From Candidatus Nanopelagicaceae bacterium (GTDB lineage Bacteria > Actinomycetota > Actinomycetes > Nanopelagicales > Nanopelagicaceae), in contig SHVK01000001.1 of assembly GCA_009694285.1 (NCBI GenBank), forward strand, positions 1-64,000: a stretch of 64,000 nucleotides of DNA. The letters are read 5' to 3'. Shown here one piece after another: positions 47,213 through 54,981 of the stretch. The notes under the pieces are model-generated. The model ran no database searches, had not been told where the DNA came from, and was given only the letters and a program-made list of their open reading frames with translations. Position 1 is the first letter of the stretch. Every line of letters starts with the position of its first letter. The position numbers and the translations under genes were made by a program.

Positions 47213-47995
47213 TTAACCTCTCTGTAAGTCGAGGGTATCTGTGGCTTCTGGGCTCAAAGCCAAGTAACCACCATCTACAGCTAAATCTGCTCCGGTCACA
47301 AAACTTGCGTCAGGGCTAGATAGCCAGGCAACCGCTGCAGCAACTTCATCAGGTTCACCACAACGATTCATCATCGAGTAAAGCCCCCAGACAGGTTCCC
47401 ATTTTTTGCGGTCTCCTTCTGCTGCTTCATCAAGAGTTTCAGTCCAAATCCATCCGGGACTTACTGAGTTAACGCGGATACGATCTTTGGCAAGATCTAA
47501 TGCTTGGCATTTAGTTAATTCAAGAAGTGCGCCTTTCATGGCGTTGTAAGTCCATCGACCAGTTTGAGCACGATGTGCAGAGATGCTGGTGATATTTACG
47601 ATCGCCGGATTAGCACTCTTGCGAAGTTGGCTTAGTGATTGGGTCACTAAATTGGCCCCTGCCAAAAGGTTCACTTCAAAAGTCTTTTGCCATTGTTCAC
47701 GAGTGGCATCAATACCAGAAAGCAAAAAGACCGCAGCATTATTTATTAAAATATCTAGCGAACCACCTTCACTCACTGCTAAATCAATCGCTTTACCGCG
47801 AATGGTTTCATCGCAAACATCGCCTGCGACAATATGCAAATTAGGATTATTTAAATCGACCTGCATTTGTTTTAGTAATTTTTCATTTAAATCAAGTGCG
47901 ACTACAGAGATACCATCTTTTAAAAACCTACGTACACAAGCTGCACCAATTCCAGATGCTCCTCCAGTTACGATCGCTGTTCTTTTTCCACTCAT
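47213..47995 (-). CDS. SDR-family dehydrogenase, probable sugar dehydrogenase
   Basis: The 260-residue short-chain dehydrogenase has TGGASGIG near the N terminus, NNAA, and the catalytic YNAMK. VTGADLAVDGGYLA ends it. It would oxidise a sugar or alcohol with NAD(P). The start MSGKRTAIV is preferred because AAGGAG lies nine bases upstream; a longer frame to 48025 overlaps the SnoaL gene. The lactonase follows after four bases, so this enzyme may produce its lactone. Confidence 0.88.
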   Translation of the reverse strand: MSGKRTAIVTGGASGIGAACVRRFLKDGISVVALDLNEKLLKQMQVDLNNPNLHIVAGDVCDETIRGKAIDLAVSEGGSLDILINNAAVFLLSGIDATREQWQKTFEVNLLAGANLVTQSLSQLRKSANPAIVNITSISAHRAQTGRWTYNAMKGALLELTKCQALDLAKDRIRVNSVSPGWIWTETLDEAAEGDRKKWEPVWGLYSMMNRCGEPDEVAAAVAWLSSPDASFVTGADLAVDGGYLALSPEATDTLDLQRG

Positions 47996-48014
47996 GATTG
48001 GGATCTCCTTTAGA

Positions 48015-48374
48015 TTAAAAAGCACCTAGATTAAAATATGCAGTTAGGTGGGTAAATTTATTTTTCTTTCTTTTCATTATGTTTACTCCACTTAGATCCA
48101 GGACTCGCCCATCTGGTGCAATTAATTTAGCGCACCATTCCACTGTTCCTTCATACTTATCACCGTATGATCGCATTACTTCAACACTCAATCCTGGATA
48201 AGCGGCTGCGCTATTTTCATAAAAGGTTCGAATTTGATCATGTCCGACAAGTGTTACTCCATCTGGGCCAGTCCACCTTGCATCTGCTGAGAAGAAGGAA
48301 AGAATTGAATTAATATCCCGACTTTCCTCAGCTGTCCAATACTCCCTAGCAAGCTTGGTTAATTTGTTTTTCAT
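48015..48374 (-). CDS. SnoaL-like (NTF2 fold) protein
   Basis: The 119-residue protein has the cone-shaped NTF2 fold of SnoaL-like isomerases and hydrolases (LAREYWTAEESRDINSILSFFSADARW, YENSAAAYPGLSVEV). AGGAG lies seven bases before the ATG. It is in one run with the SDR and lactonase. Catalytic function is unknown; isomerisation of a pathway intermediate is one possibility. Confidence 0.8.
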   Translation of the reverse strand: MKNKLTKLAREYWTAEESRDINSILSFFSADARWTGPDGVTLVGHDQIRTFYENSAAAYPGLSVEVMRSYGDKYEGTVEWCAKLIAPDGRVLDLSGVNIMKRKKNKFTHLTAYFNLGAF

Positions 48375-48394
48375 AGATAAACTCCTGTTTTGAT

Positions 48395-49273
48395 TTATTT
48401 ACGAGTAAAAGTAGAAAGATAATACTTCGGGTTAACCTGCATGGCAATCATTGCGAAGACAATGAGAGATCCTCCAACGAGTGTTCTAGCGGTAAGTATT
48501 TCCTGGCCAGCAATCACGGCCACAAGAGCGGCAAAAACCACTTCAAGAGTCAAAATTACCGCAACTGTTGTTGCATCCATATGAGCTTGGGCCCAAGTCT
48601 GAATCAGGAAACCGGCAGAGGTTGCAAAGAGTGCGGTTATTAATATTGCTTTCCATACTTCACCATCCGGGGGAGTTACGTATCCATTTGAAAAGCCAGC
48701 AATACCAGTAAAAACTGTAACGGTGGCAAGTTGCACAACCGTCAATGGGTAAGTCGAAAAACGTGAAGACCATTCTCCGAGTCCGATGATATGAAGGGCA
48801 AAAAAGAGAGCACAAAGCAATGTCAGGAACTCCCCGAACCCTATTGCCCATCCACGAAGTGAAAGCAATCCAAGCCCAATAGTGGCCAGTAAGACCGCAG
48901 CCCATTCAATTTTGGTAATTACTTTCTTTAGAAAAATTGCACTTAGCAGCGGCGTGAAAATCACATATAAACCAGTTACAAAGCCAGTAATTGCGGCAGT
49001 TGAATGAGTAAGTCCTGTTGACTGCGTGATGTAACCAAGAGTAAGCAGTAATCCAAGTGGAACTGCAACACTTAACATTTTTAAGTCAATCTCTTTTAGT
49101 ACTTTAGGTCGAATTGCAATTAAAATTAAAGTTGCAATTGCAAATCTAGTACCAAGAAAATCATTTACCGGCTGACGTTCAAGTGCATCTTTCATCAGTA
49201 CAAATGCGGCACCCCAGACCGCAGTTACTGCGATCAAACCAATTACTGCCCAAAGTCTTTTTCGATTACTCAC
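48395..49273 (-). CDS. EamA family (DMT) transporter
   Basis: The 292-residue transporter has ten hydrophobic helices in two EamA repeats (VTAVWGAAFVLMKDAL; FATSAGFLIQTWAQ). It is the second DMT transporter in the window and is only distantly like the one at 40507. It starts with GTG overlapping the nfo stop by four bases. Co-transcription with nfo and the downstream SnoaL gene is likely. Substrate unknown. Confidence 0.9.
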   Translation of the reverse strand: MSNRKRLWAVIGLIAVTAVWGAAFVLMKDALERQPVNDFLGTRFAIATLILIAIRPKVLKEIDLKMLSVAVPLGLLLTLGYITQSTGLTHSTAAITGFVTGLYVIFTPLLSAIFLKKVITKIEWAAVLLATIGLGLLSLRGWAIGFGEFLTLLCALFFALHIIGLGEWSSRFSTYPLTVVQLATVTVFTGIAGFSNGYVTPPDGEVWKAILITALFATSAGFLIQTWAQAHMDATTVAVILTLEVVFAALVAVIAGQEILTARTLVGGSLIVFAMIAMQVNPKYYLSTFTRK

Positions 49274-50166
49274 TTTTTAGCACGTAACTTTTTTAAGATT
49301 TGCACCTCTGCGCCATGTTCTGGCTCAGCACCTGGAGTTTCAAGAATTAATGGAACGTTTTTCATAGCCGGATGATGCATTAACTCGCGAAAAGGCTCAG
49401 TCCCGATATGACCTTGACCAATAGATTGATGGCGATCTTTAAGAGCGCCACAAACATCCATTGAATCATTTGCATGAACTAATTTAATTCGATCAGCGGT
49501 TGCTACTGAAATTAACAAATCAAGAGTTTCGTTCATCCCACCTTTTTTAGAGATGTCATGACCGGCAGCAAAAACATGGCAGGTATCAAGGCAAATTCCA
49601 ACCTTTGGGTGATACTCAAGTGCAACTAAATATTTTTCTACTTCATTTATCTTTTTGACAAGTGATTGTCCTTGTCCTGCAGTAGGTTCCAAAAGTAGAA
49701 AAGGTGAATCATCTGAAAGATTTTCCAAAATTGGCAGCATTCCATCGTGAATTTGTTTCCATGATTTTTCCACATAATCTTCATTTACTGCAGAACCGGT
49801 GTGAATCACCACGCCAAGTGCACCAAGATCGCCACCGCGTTTTAATGAATATTCAGTTGCGGCTAACGAGTTTTCATATGTAGCAACAGTGGGAGAGCCA
49901 AGGTTAATTAAAAATGAGGCATGGATATATGTGGTGATATCCATATCGGCGGCACCATTACGAAAAGCTAAATCTGCTACAGGATCTGGAGTCGGCATCG
50001 CCCAAGCGCGAGGACTTGAGGCGAAGATCTGAATACTTTCAGCCTCAATAGTTTTGGCGTAGCCAAGGGCGCGTTTTGCCAGACCACCAGAGGTAGGTAC
50101 ATGTGCACCAATGCGCGGGCCGATTCCGGAAGATTTCCGCGCATTAGGTGTTTTAGAAGTGGCCAT
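49270..50166 (-). CDS. nfo: Endonuclease IV
   Basis: Nfo (298 residues) cuts DNA at abasic sites in base excision repair. Metal-binding motifs are IGAHVPTSGG, GVVIHTGS, CLDTCHVFAAGHDI and VHANDS, with IGQGHIG. The ATG at 50166 is preferred because TAGGCT lies seven bases before it, the leaderless spacing. A frame open to 50208 would overlap the kinase gene. Length is near the family norm. Confidence 0.95.
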   Translation of the reverse strand: MATSKTPNARKSSGIGPRIGAHVPTSGGLAKRALGYAKTIEAESIQIFASSPRAWAMPTPDPVADLAFRNGAADMDITTYIHASFLINLGSPTVATYENSLAATEYSLKRGGDLGALGVVIHTGSAVNEDYVEKSWKQIHDGMLPILENLSDDSPFLLLEPTAGQGQSLVKKINEVEKYLVALEYHPKVGICLDTCHVFAAGHDISKKGGMNETLDLLISVATADRIKLVHANDSMDVCGALKDRHQSIGQGHIGTEPFRELMHHPAMKNVPLILETPGAEPEHGAEVQILKKLRAKK

Positions 50167-50173
50167 AACAGTA

Positions 50174-50179
50174 AGCCTA
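50174..50179 (-). promoter_or_regulatory. -10 hexamer of nfo (leaderless)
   Basis: On the minus strand TAGGCT (50179-50174) ends 7 bases before the nfo ATG and lies in the short gap after the PASTA kinase stop. Confidence 0.5.
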
Positions 50180-50194
50180 GGCGGTTGGCCCGGA

Positions 50195-52117
50195 TTATTT
50201 GAGGTCAATTAATACAGTTGAACCGCGTTTAGCCTTACTTCCTTGTAGTGGTGTAACTCGGAACACCTTGGGGACCTTTCCAGTGATCTTTTTACTTGGC
50301 ACCACCGCTTTAACGACAAATCCAGCATTCTCCAATTTCTTAGTGGCTGATTGCTGGTCAGTTTTCAATAAGCCAGTAGGTACGAGGACATACTCTGGCC
50401 CTTTGGAAACAGTCAGAGTAATTTTTGACCCACGAGCCATTTTTAATTCCTGTGGGTCACGCGAGATCACATTTCCGGCTTTAACGGTTTCACTAAATTT
50501 TTCTTTAACAGTGACATCAAATCCAGCATCATTTAATTCAGTTAAGGCTTGATCTGAGCTCTTTCCGGCATAAGCACCTACATCTATTAGATCAGAACCC
50601 TTGCTGATCAAAAGATTTACTGGTGAATTCTTCTTAAGTATCTCTCCGAAGGTAGGGGAGGAGCCAATAATTAAATCTTTCTCAATTTTTTCATTAAAAA
50701 CGTAATTTGTACTTCCAATCACAAGTTTTGATTTGGTCAGCAAAGCACCAGCGTCAGCAAGAGATAATCCTGAGAGTTTAGGTACCAGATATCGTTCGGG
50801 ACCTTTAGAGATAGTTACGTTAATTAATCCATCCGCTGCAATCTTTTCTCCTGCTGATGGGTTCATCTCAATAACTCGGCCTTTGCCAATTTCTTCGCTG
50901 AAAATCTCTTTGGTGATTTTCAAATTTAAATTTGCTTGCGTCAAAGTGTTTTTGGCTTCACTACTTTTCATGCCCACAATAGAAGGGATTGATACTTTAG
51001 CGCCCGGACCAAAATAGTTATACCAAGTCGCACCTGCACTTAGCAGAAATGCAAAAAATAGGACGATAGCAATAATCCGATTTCGTCTTACGCGTTTTGA
51101 TGTTTGCCTGCGAATTTCACCTGTATCTGAATATTTGTTTTGGATAACAGGAACAGTATCCATTTTTTTGGAAATCTCTTTTATCTTTTTAACTTTTGAC
51201 CGCGGCTCTTTTTTGATTGGCACAGGCAGCGGTGGAAGTCCAAGTGGCAACGAGAGCTGTCTATTTGCTGGATCAATCGCAATCTGTGCAAGACGGACTA
51301 ACTCCGATAATTCTTGGGCATTCGCCGGTCGTAAATCTGGATCTGGAGAAGTTGCTCTGACCACTAACTCATCGACCTCTTTAGGCAAATTTGTAACTAT
51401 TGTTGAAGGGGCAGGAATGCGCTCATTAACATGTTGATATGCAATATGTATTGGGGATTCGCCTTCATAAGGTTTTTTACCGGTTAAAGCTTCAAAAGTC
51501 ACAACACCTAGTGAGTAGACATCGCTTCGCGCATCAGCGATGCCTCGTTGAACTTGCTCAGGGGCTAAATATGCAACAGTTCCAAGTAAGACACTTGCAT
51601 CAGCAGTTAAAGTTTGCCCTGCTGACATCGCTCTAGCTAAACCAAAATCTCCAACCTTAATTTTTCCTTCTGTAGAGATCATAATATTTTCAGGTTTTAA
51701 ATCGCGGTGCACAATTCCTGCTTTGTGAGCAACCGCAAGAGCACTTAATACCTCGCTTAAAATTGGCAGTACTTCCCCAGGAGCCAATCGACCTTTTTGA
51801 TTTATGAGATCACGCAAAGTGCTTCCACTTACAAGTTCCATAACTAAAAAGACGGCCGGGGTTCCGCCGGTGTTCCATCCTTGGTCATGGACTGAAATCA
51901 AATTAGGGTGTGAAATCGCCGCAGCAGCTTTCGCCTCTCGAATAAACCGGGCAACAAAATCTTCATCTTGAGCAAGATGGGCGTGCATGATTTTTACAGC
52001 GACCGGGCGATCTAGTCTGGTGTCAATTGCCGAGTAAACGGTGGCCATGCCACCGCTGGCGATTACCGCTCCAATTTGGTAGCGGCCATCTATTAGTTCA
52101 CCACGCAAATCGGACAC
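50195..52117 (-). CDS. pknB: PASTA-domain Ser/Thr protein kinase (PknB family)
   Basis: The 640-residue membrane kinase has a eukaryotic-type domain (ASGGMATVY P-loop near 20; AVKIM with Lys42; HRDLKPENIM; VGDFGLA), a juxtamembrane linker, one TM helix near 348-367 and four PASTA repeats to the C terminus. PASTA domains sense muropeptides or lipid II, linking growth to cell-wall state. It starts with GTG; TACACT lies six bases upstream. It is not in the usual dcw/pstP cluster. No phosphatase is near. Confidence 0.94.
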   Translation of the reverse strand: MSDLRGELIDGRYQIGAVIASGGMATVYSAIDTRLDRPVAVKIMHAHLAQDEDFVARFIREAKAAAAISHPNLISVHDQGWNTGGTPAVFLVMELVSGSTLRDLINQKGRLAPGEVLPILSEVLSALAVAHKAGIVHRDLKPENIMISTEGKIKVGDFGLARAMSAGQTLTADASVLLGTVAYLAPEQVQRGIADARSDVYSLGVVTFEALTGKKPYEGESPIHIAYQHVNERIPAPSTIVTNLPKEVDELVVRATSPDPDLRPANAQELSELVRLAQIAIDPANRQLSLPLGLPPLPVPIKKEPRSKVKKIKEISKKMDTVPVIQNKYSDTGEIRRQTSKRVRRNRIIAIVLFFAFLLSAGATWYNYFGPGAKVSIPSIVGMKSSEAKNTLTQANLNLKITKEIFSEEIGKGRVIEMNPSAGEKIAADGLINVTISKGPERYLVPKLSGLSLADAGALLTKSKLVIGSTNYVFNEKIEKDLIIGSSPTFGEILKKNSPVNLLISKGSDLIDVGAYAGKSSDQALTELNDAGFDVTVKEKFSETVKAGNVISRDPQELKMARGSKITLTVSKGPEYVLVPTGLLKTDQQSATKKLENAGFVVKAVVPSKKITGKVPKVFRVTPLQGSKAKRGSTVLIDLK

Positions 52118-52123
52118 ATCGTG

Positions 52124-52129
52124 AGTGTA
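52124..52129 (-). promoter_or_regulatory. -10 hexamer of pknB (leaderless)
   Basis: On the minus strand TACACT (52129-52124) ends 6 bases before the GTG start of the PASTA kinase. Confidence 0.45.
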
Positions 52130-52163
52130 AACAACTTGAGTGGTTTAACTTCGGAGCCTTGCC

Positions 52164-52742
52164 CTACATAATTTGAGTATTGCTACCATCAACAAAAATC
52201 TGACAATTTTCTTTAGTCTGATCCTGTAGGAAATGTGCTCTTTCGCGCTCCTGCCACTTCAACATATAGGGCAATATCTGGGCACCATCTCGATTCAAGA
52301 CTCTGGCTAACCCTATTTGCGGGCCAACTTCAATCCAGATGGTCAGATCTGCTTGTTGGCGAATCATCGTCTGAGCAGCACCAACGCCTTCTAAAATTAA
52401 AATTTCAATATCTCTGACTTCAACCGATGGCCCGTACTCGTTGCTAGCCCAATTAAATTTCTGATACTTAACGCCTTGATGCTCTTTTAGTGGATAGGTA
52501 ATCCATTCTTCCAAATGTTTAGTCAGAGTGGCTGTAAGGGCATCCTCCCAACCGTTGTACAGATCATCCATATGAATTGTTGTAACAGAGTTCAATTTAT
52601 TGGAAAGCTGATTTGCTAAAGAAGTTTTTCCAGAACCCGCGGGGCCGTCGATTGCAATTAAAATTAGTCCTTCTTTACGCAAGGAAATTTCTACGATCGC
52701 AGAAACAATTGGTTCAACTTCATGCTCTGGAAAATTAAACAA
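52164..52742 (-). CDS. P-loop kinase coupled to the thiamine transporter
   Basis: The 192-residue protein is a uridine-kinase-like P-loop phosphotransferase: IDGPAGSGKTSLA Walker A near residue 32, then TIHMDDLYNGW and the ILEGVGAA segment. The frame is open further upstream but would overlap the transporter; a TTG at 52742 begins one base after the transporter stop, giving tight coupling. It belongs to the TPP-riboswitch unit. I infer a thiamine-salvage kinase; a true uridine or nicotinamide-riboside kinase is the alternative. Confidence 0.75.
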   Translation of the reverse strand: MFNFPEHEVEPIVSAIVEISLRKEGLILIAIDGPAGSGKTSLANQLSNKLNSVTTIHMDDLYNGWEDALTATLTKHLEEWITYPLKEHQGVKYQKFNWASNEYGPSVEVRDIEILILEGVGAAQTMIRQQADLTIWIEVGPQIGLARVLNRDGAQILPYMLKWQERERAHFLQDQTKENCQIFVDGSNTQIM

Positions 52743-52743
52743 T

Positions 52744-53331
52744 TTATAAATTTCCCTTAGATTGCTTATGCTTTTTAAACCAACGTGTCCAGCCAAGAAT
52801 TGCCATTGCAGTAAATACTGCATAAACCAATGAGGTGAAGTAATAGCCTCCGCGGGCGTATTGAACTGTTAGGACGACATCAACTGCAAACCACAACACC
52901 CAACTTTCCCACTTCTGGCGGACCATCAAAATTTGCGCAGCACCACTTCCAAGTAAGCCAAAAGTGTCGCTCCAAATTGCAACAGCGCCTATAGATTTTA
53001 AATATGGGGCAAAGCCAATCCAGATCGCACTAAAGATTCCTAGCGAGATCCACTTACTTCGTAGTGACATATTGGAAGGTTGGGCACCTTTTTTACCCCA
53101 ACCAAACCAGCCCCAAATTCCGAATCCAATAAAAATGAATTGAGTTGCAAAACTTGCGTAGTACTTGGCTTGATAAAACCAGATTGCATACAGAATAGAA
53201 CTGGTCACCCACCATGGCCAAGTTATCTGTTTCCCAGTTGTTCCAAGATAGACGGCAATTAATGAAACTATCGCAGCCGTGAATTCAAGAAGTGATACGT
53301 CATATCCCCAAGCAGTGAATAAAGTAAACAT
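52744..53331 (-). CDS. pnuT: PnuC-family transporter, probable thiamine uptake (PnuT)
   Basis: The 195-residue membrane protein of the PnuC family has about seven helices, with conserved WPWWVTSSILYAIWFYQAKYY and a WESWVLWFAVDV segment. PnuC members carry nicotinamide riboside, riboflavin, deoxynucleosides or thiamine. The TPP riboswitch directly upstream points to thiamine. GGAGG lies four bases before the ATG. A kinase that could trap the vitamin follows one base after the stop. Confidence 0.9.
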   Translation of the reverse strand: MFTLFTAWGYDVSLLEFTAAIVSLIAVYLGTTGKQITWPWWVTSSILYAIWFYQAKYYASFATQFIFIGFGIWGWFGWGKKGAQPSNMSLRSKWISLGIFSAIWIGFAPYLKSIGAVAIWSDTFGLLGSGAAQILMVRQKWESWVLWFAVDVVLTVQYARGGYYFTSLVYAVFTAMAILGWTRWFKKHKQSKGNL

Positions 53332-53338
53332 TTATCCT

Positions 53339-53416
53339 CCTTCCAATCCGCATTACCGGACTGGTTCGACGGTCGGTGAGATTTTCACCCTCTCAGCCTT
53401 GGCGGCTCCCGTGTGT
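53339..53416 (-). promoter_or_regulatory. TPP riboswitch (THI element)
   Basis: Read on the minus strand, ACGGGAGCC is followed by GGCTGAGAGGG (core CTGAGA at 53396-53391), then ACCGACCGTCGAACCAG and TCCGGTAATGCGGA. These are the conserved pyrimidine- and pyrophosphate-helix elements of the THI-box. The 3' end runs into the GGAGG of pnuT, which fits control of translation start by TPP. Confidence 0.92.
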
Positions 53417-53467
53417 TGTAAACCTTATCAGTGGCGTAAGCGATTGTGATCTGCGAAAATCCTATAT

Positions 53468-53800
53468 GTGAACCATCTTTCCTATATTGCCATGTTGGCC
53501 TTTACCGTTGCCGGATCTTTCTGGCTGGAGATTGCATTAAAAGTCCGAGTACTAAGGCGGATCAGAAGAGCGATTCTGGCAATCGCTCCGGTAGCACTAT
53601 CTTTCCTGCTTTGGGATGCGTACGCAATTGCAAATAAACATTGGTATTTTGATAAGCAACAAATAATTGGCTTATTTGGTCCACTAAATATCCCGCTGGA
53701 AGAGTACTTATTTTTTATAGTGATTCCTCTTGCAGCGATCATGACTATTGAAGCGGTACGAAATGTTAAAAAGAATTGGATCATCGGTGATGAACAATGA
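53468..53800 (+). CDS. crtYc: Lycopene cyclase subunit, CrtYc type
   Basis: The 110-residue protein has three TM helices and the PLEEYLFF motif of the heterodimeric lycopene cyclases of Actinobacteria and archaea. Together with CrtYd it closes the beta- or epsilon-ring of lycopene. It starts with GTG, divergent from the riboswitch, and its stop overlaps crtYd by four bases. No SD is visible. Confidence 0.9.
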   Translation: MNHLSYIAMLAFTVAGSFWLEIALKVRVLRRIRRAILAIAPVALSFLLWDAYAIANKHWYFDKQQIIGLFGPLNIPLEEYLFFIVIPLAAIMTIEAVRNVKKNWIIGDEQ

Positions 53801-54105
53801 GCTATACCCAAATTTCGATATTCGCTGTCATTGTTGCTGTGATTCTAGATCTTTTCATAATTAAAACGACGCTCTTGAAGAGGGCTGCCTTTTGGACCTC
53901 TTACGCAATAATTTTGCCTTTTCAATTTCTTACTAATTGGTGGTTAACATCACAAAATATTGTTATGTATGATCCTGAGATGATTATCGGCACACGGTTT
54001 TTTTCAGCACCCGCAGAAGATGTTTTCTTTGGGTTTGCATTAATTTTATCAGTTTTATCTCTTTGGATTAATTTAGGAAAACGTTCGAGCGCAAACCGCG
54101 CGTAA
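53797..54105 (+). CDS. crtYd: Lycopene cyclase subunit, CrtYd type
   Basis: The 102-residue partner of CrtYc has three hydrophobic helices and the APAEDVFFGFAL motif (PxED), the second half-site of the cyclase. The ATG overlaps the crtYc stop (ATGA). Its 3' end overlaps the convergent crtB gene by 33 bases, so the two carotenoid operons share their ends. Confidence 0.9.
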   Translation: MSYTQISIFAVIVAVILDLFIIKTTLLKRAAFWTSYAIILPFQFLTNWWLTSQNIVMYDPEMIIGTRFFSAPAEDVFFGFALILSVLSLWINLGKRSSANRA

Positions 54106-54981
54106 CCATGCCGGAAAAGCAACTTTAATTCTGCGCCAAGTAGAAGTTTTAGCTCGCTTCGTAAAAATTTGGTAATTCATTGCTTCAACTTCATCAACTA
54201 TTCCACAGTACAACTCACTTGCGGCTTCGATACATGCCCTGCTGCTTTTATCCAACATTTCAATACCTGGAGCGGCTTCGCGCTGTAATTTACGCACTCG
54301 TTCGATATTGAATTTCAAGGCGTTGATGATCTCTGGGGTAAGGATTCGTTTTTCTAAATCTGATCGAGCGACTCCGAATGATGCCAATTCATCAAGGGGG
54401 AGATAAACCCTTCCTCGATCCAGATCTTCACCAACATCTCGAATAAAATTAGCCAACTGGAAAGCGATTCCCAGCTTTTCAGCACAGTCATAAGCGCCAG
54501 GGGATAGCGGCCCAAGAATCGGAACCATCTGTAAACCAATTACGGCTGCAGATCCATAAACGTACTCCATCAAATCTTCATAATTTTTATACTCCGTTAC
54601 AGATAAATCCATCTTCATCGAGTGTAAAAATGCTTCAAAGTATTTTACCGAAATATCAAATCGAGTCACCGTATCTATGAGCGCAGCCCCAATTAGATCG
54701 GCGCTTTTACCACTAACTAAATCCCTTAATATCTGATCACTCCACTTTTGCAAGGCTTCTGCTTTTTCTACTTCGCTAAGCGTCGAATTCAGATCATCAA
54801 CAATCTCATCGGCATACCGAGCGAATCCATAAAGAGCATGAACAAAGGGACGTTTTGCTTTTGGAAGAAGTAAAGTTGCTAAATAATAAGTTTTTCCATG
54901 GAGGGAGTTCAGTCTTTTACACTCTGCGTAGGATTCACGTAAATCTTGGCGATGAATTCCGGCAGCCGTTAGTTCATCCAC
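54073..54981 (-). CDS. crtB: Phytoene synthase
   Basis: CrtB (302 residues) joins two geranylgeranyl diphosphates to phytoene. The two Mg-binding motifs are ADEIVDDL near residue 59 and NFIRDVGEDLDRGRVYLP near 165. It starts with GTG overlapping the crtI TAG by one base. The operon is crtE-crtI-crtB on the minus strand. Confidence 0.96.
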   Translation of the reverse strand: MDELTAAGIHRQDLRESYAECKRLNSLHGKTYYLATLLLPKAKRPFVHALYGFARYADEIVDDLNSTLSEVEKAEALQKWSDQILRDLVSGKSADLIGAALIDTVTRFDISVKYFEAFLHSMKMDLSVTEYKNYEDLMEYVYGSAAVIGLQMVPILGPLSPGAYDCAEKLGIAFQLANFIRDVGEDLDRGRVYLPLDELASFGVARSDLEKRILTPEIINALKFNIERVRKLQREAAPGIEMLDKSSRACIEAASELYCGIVDEVEAMNYQIFTKRAKTSTWRRIKVAFPAWLRAVCARTFS

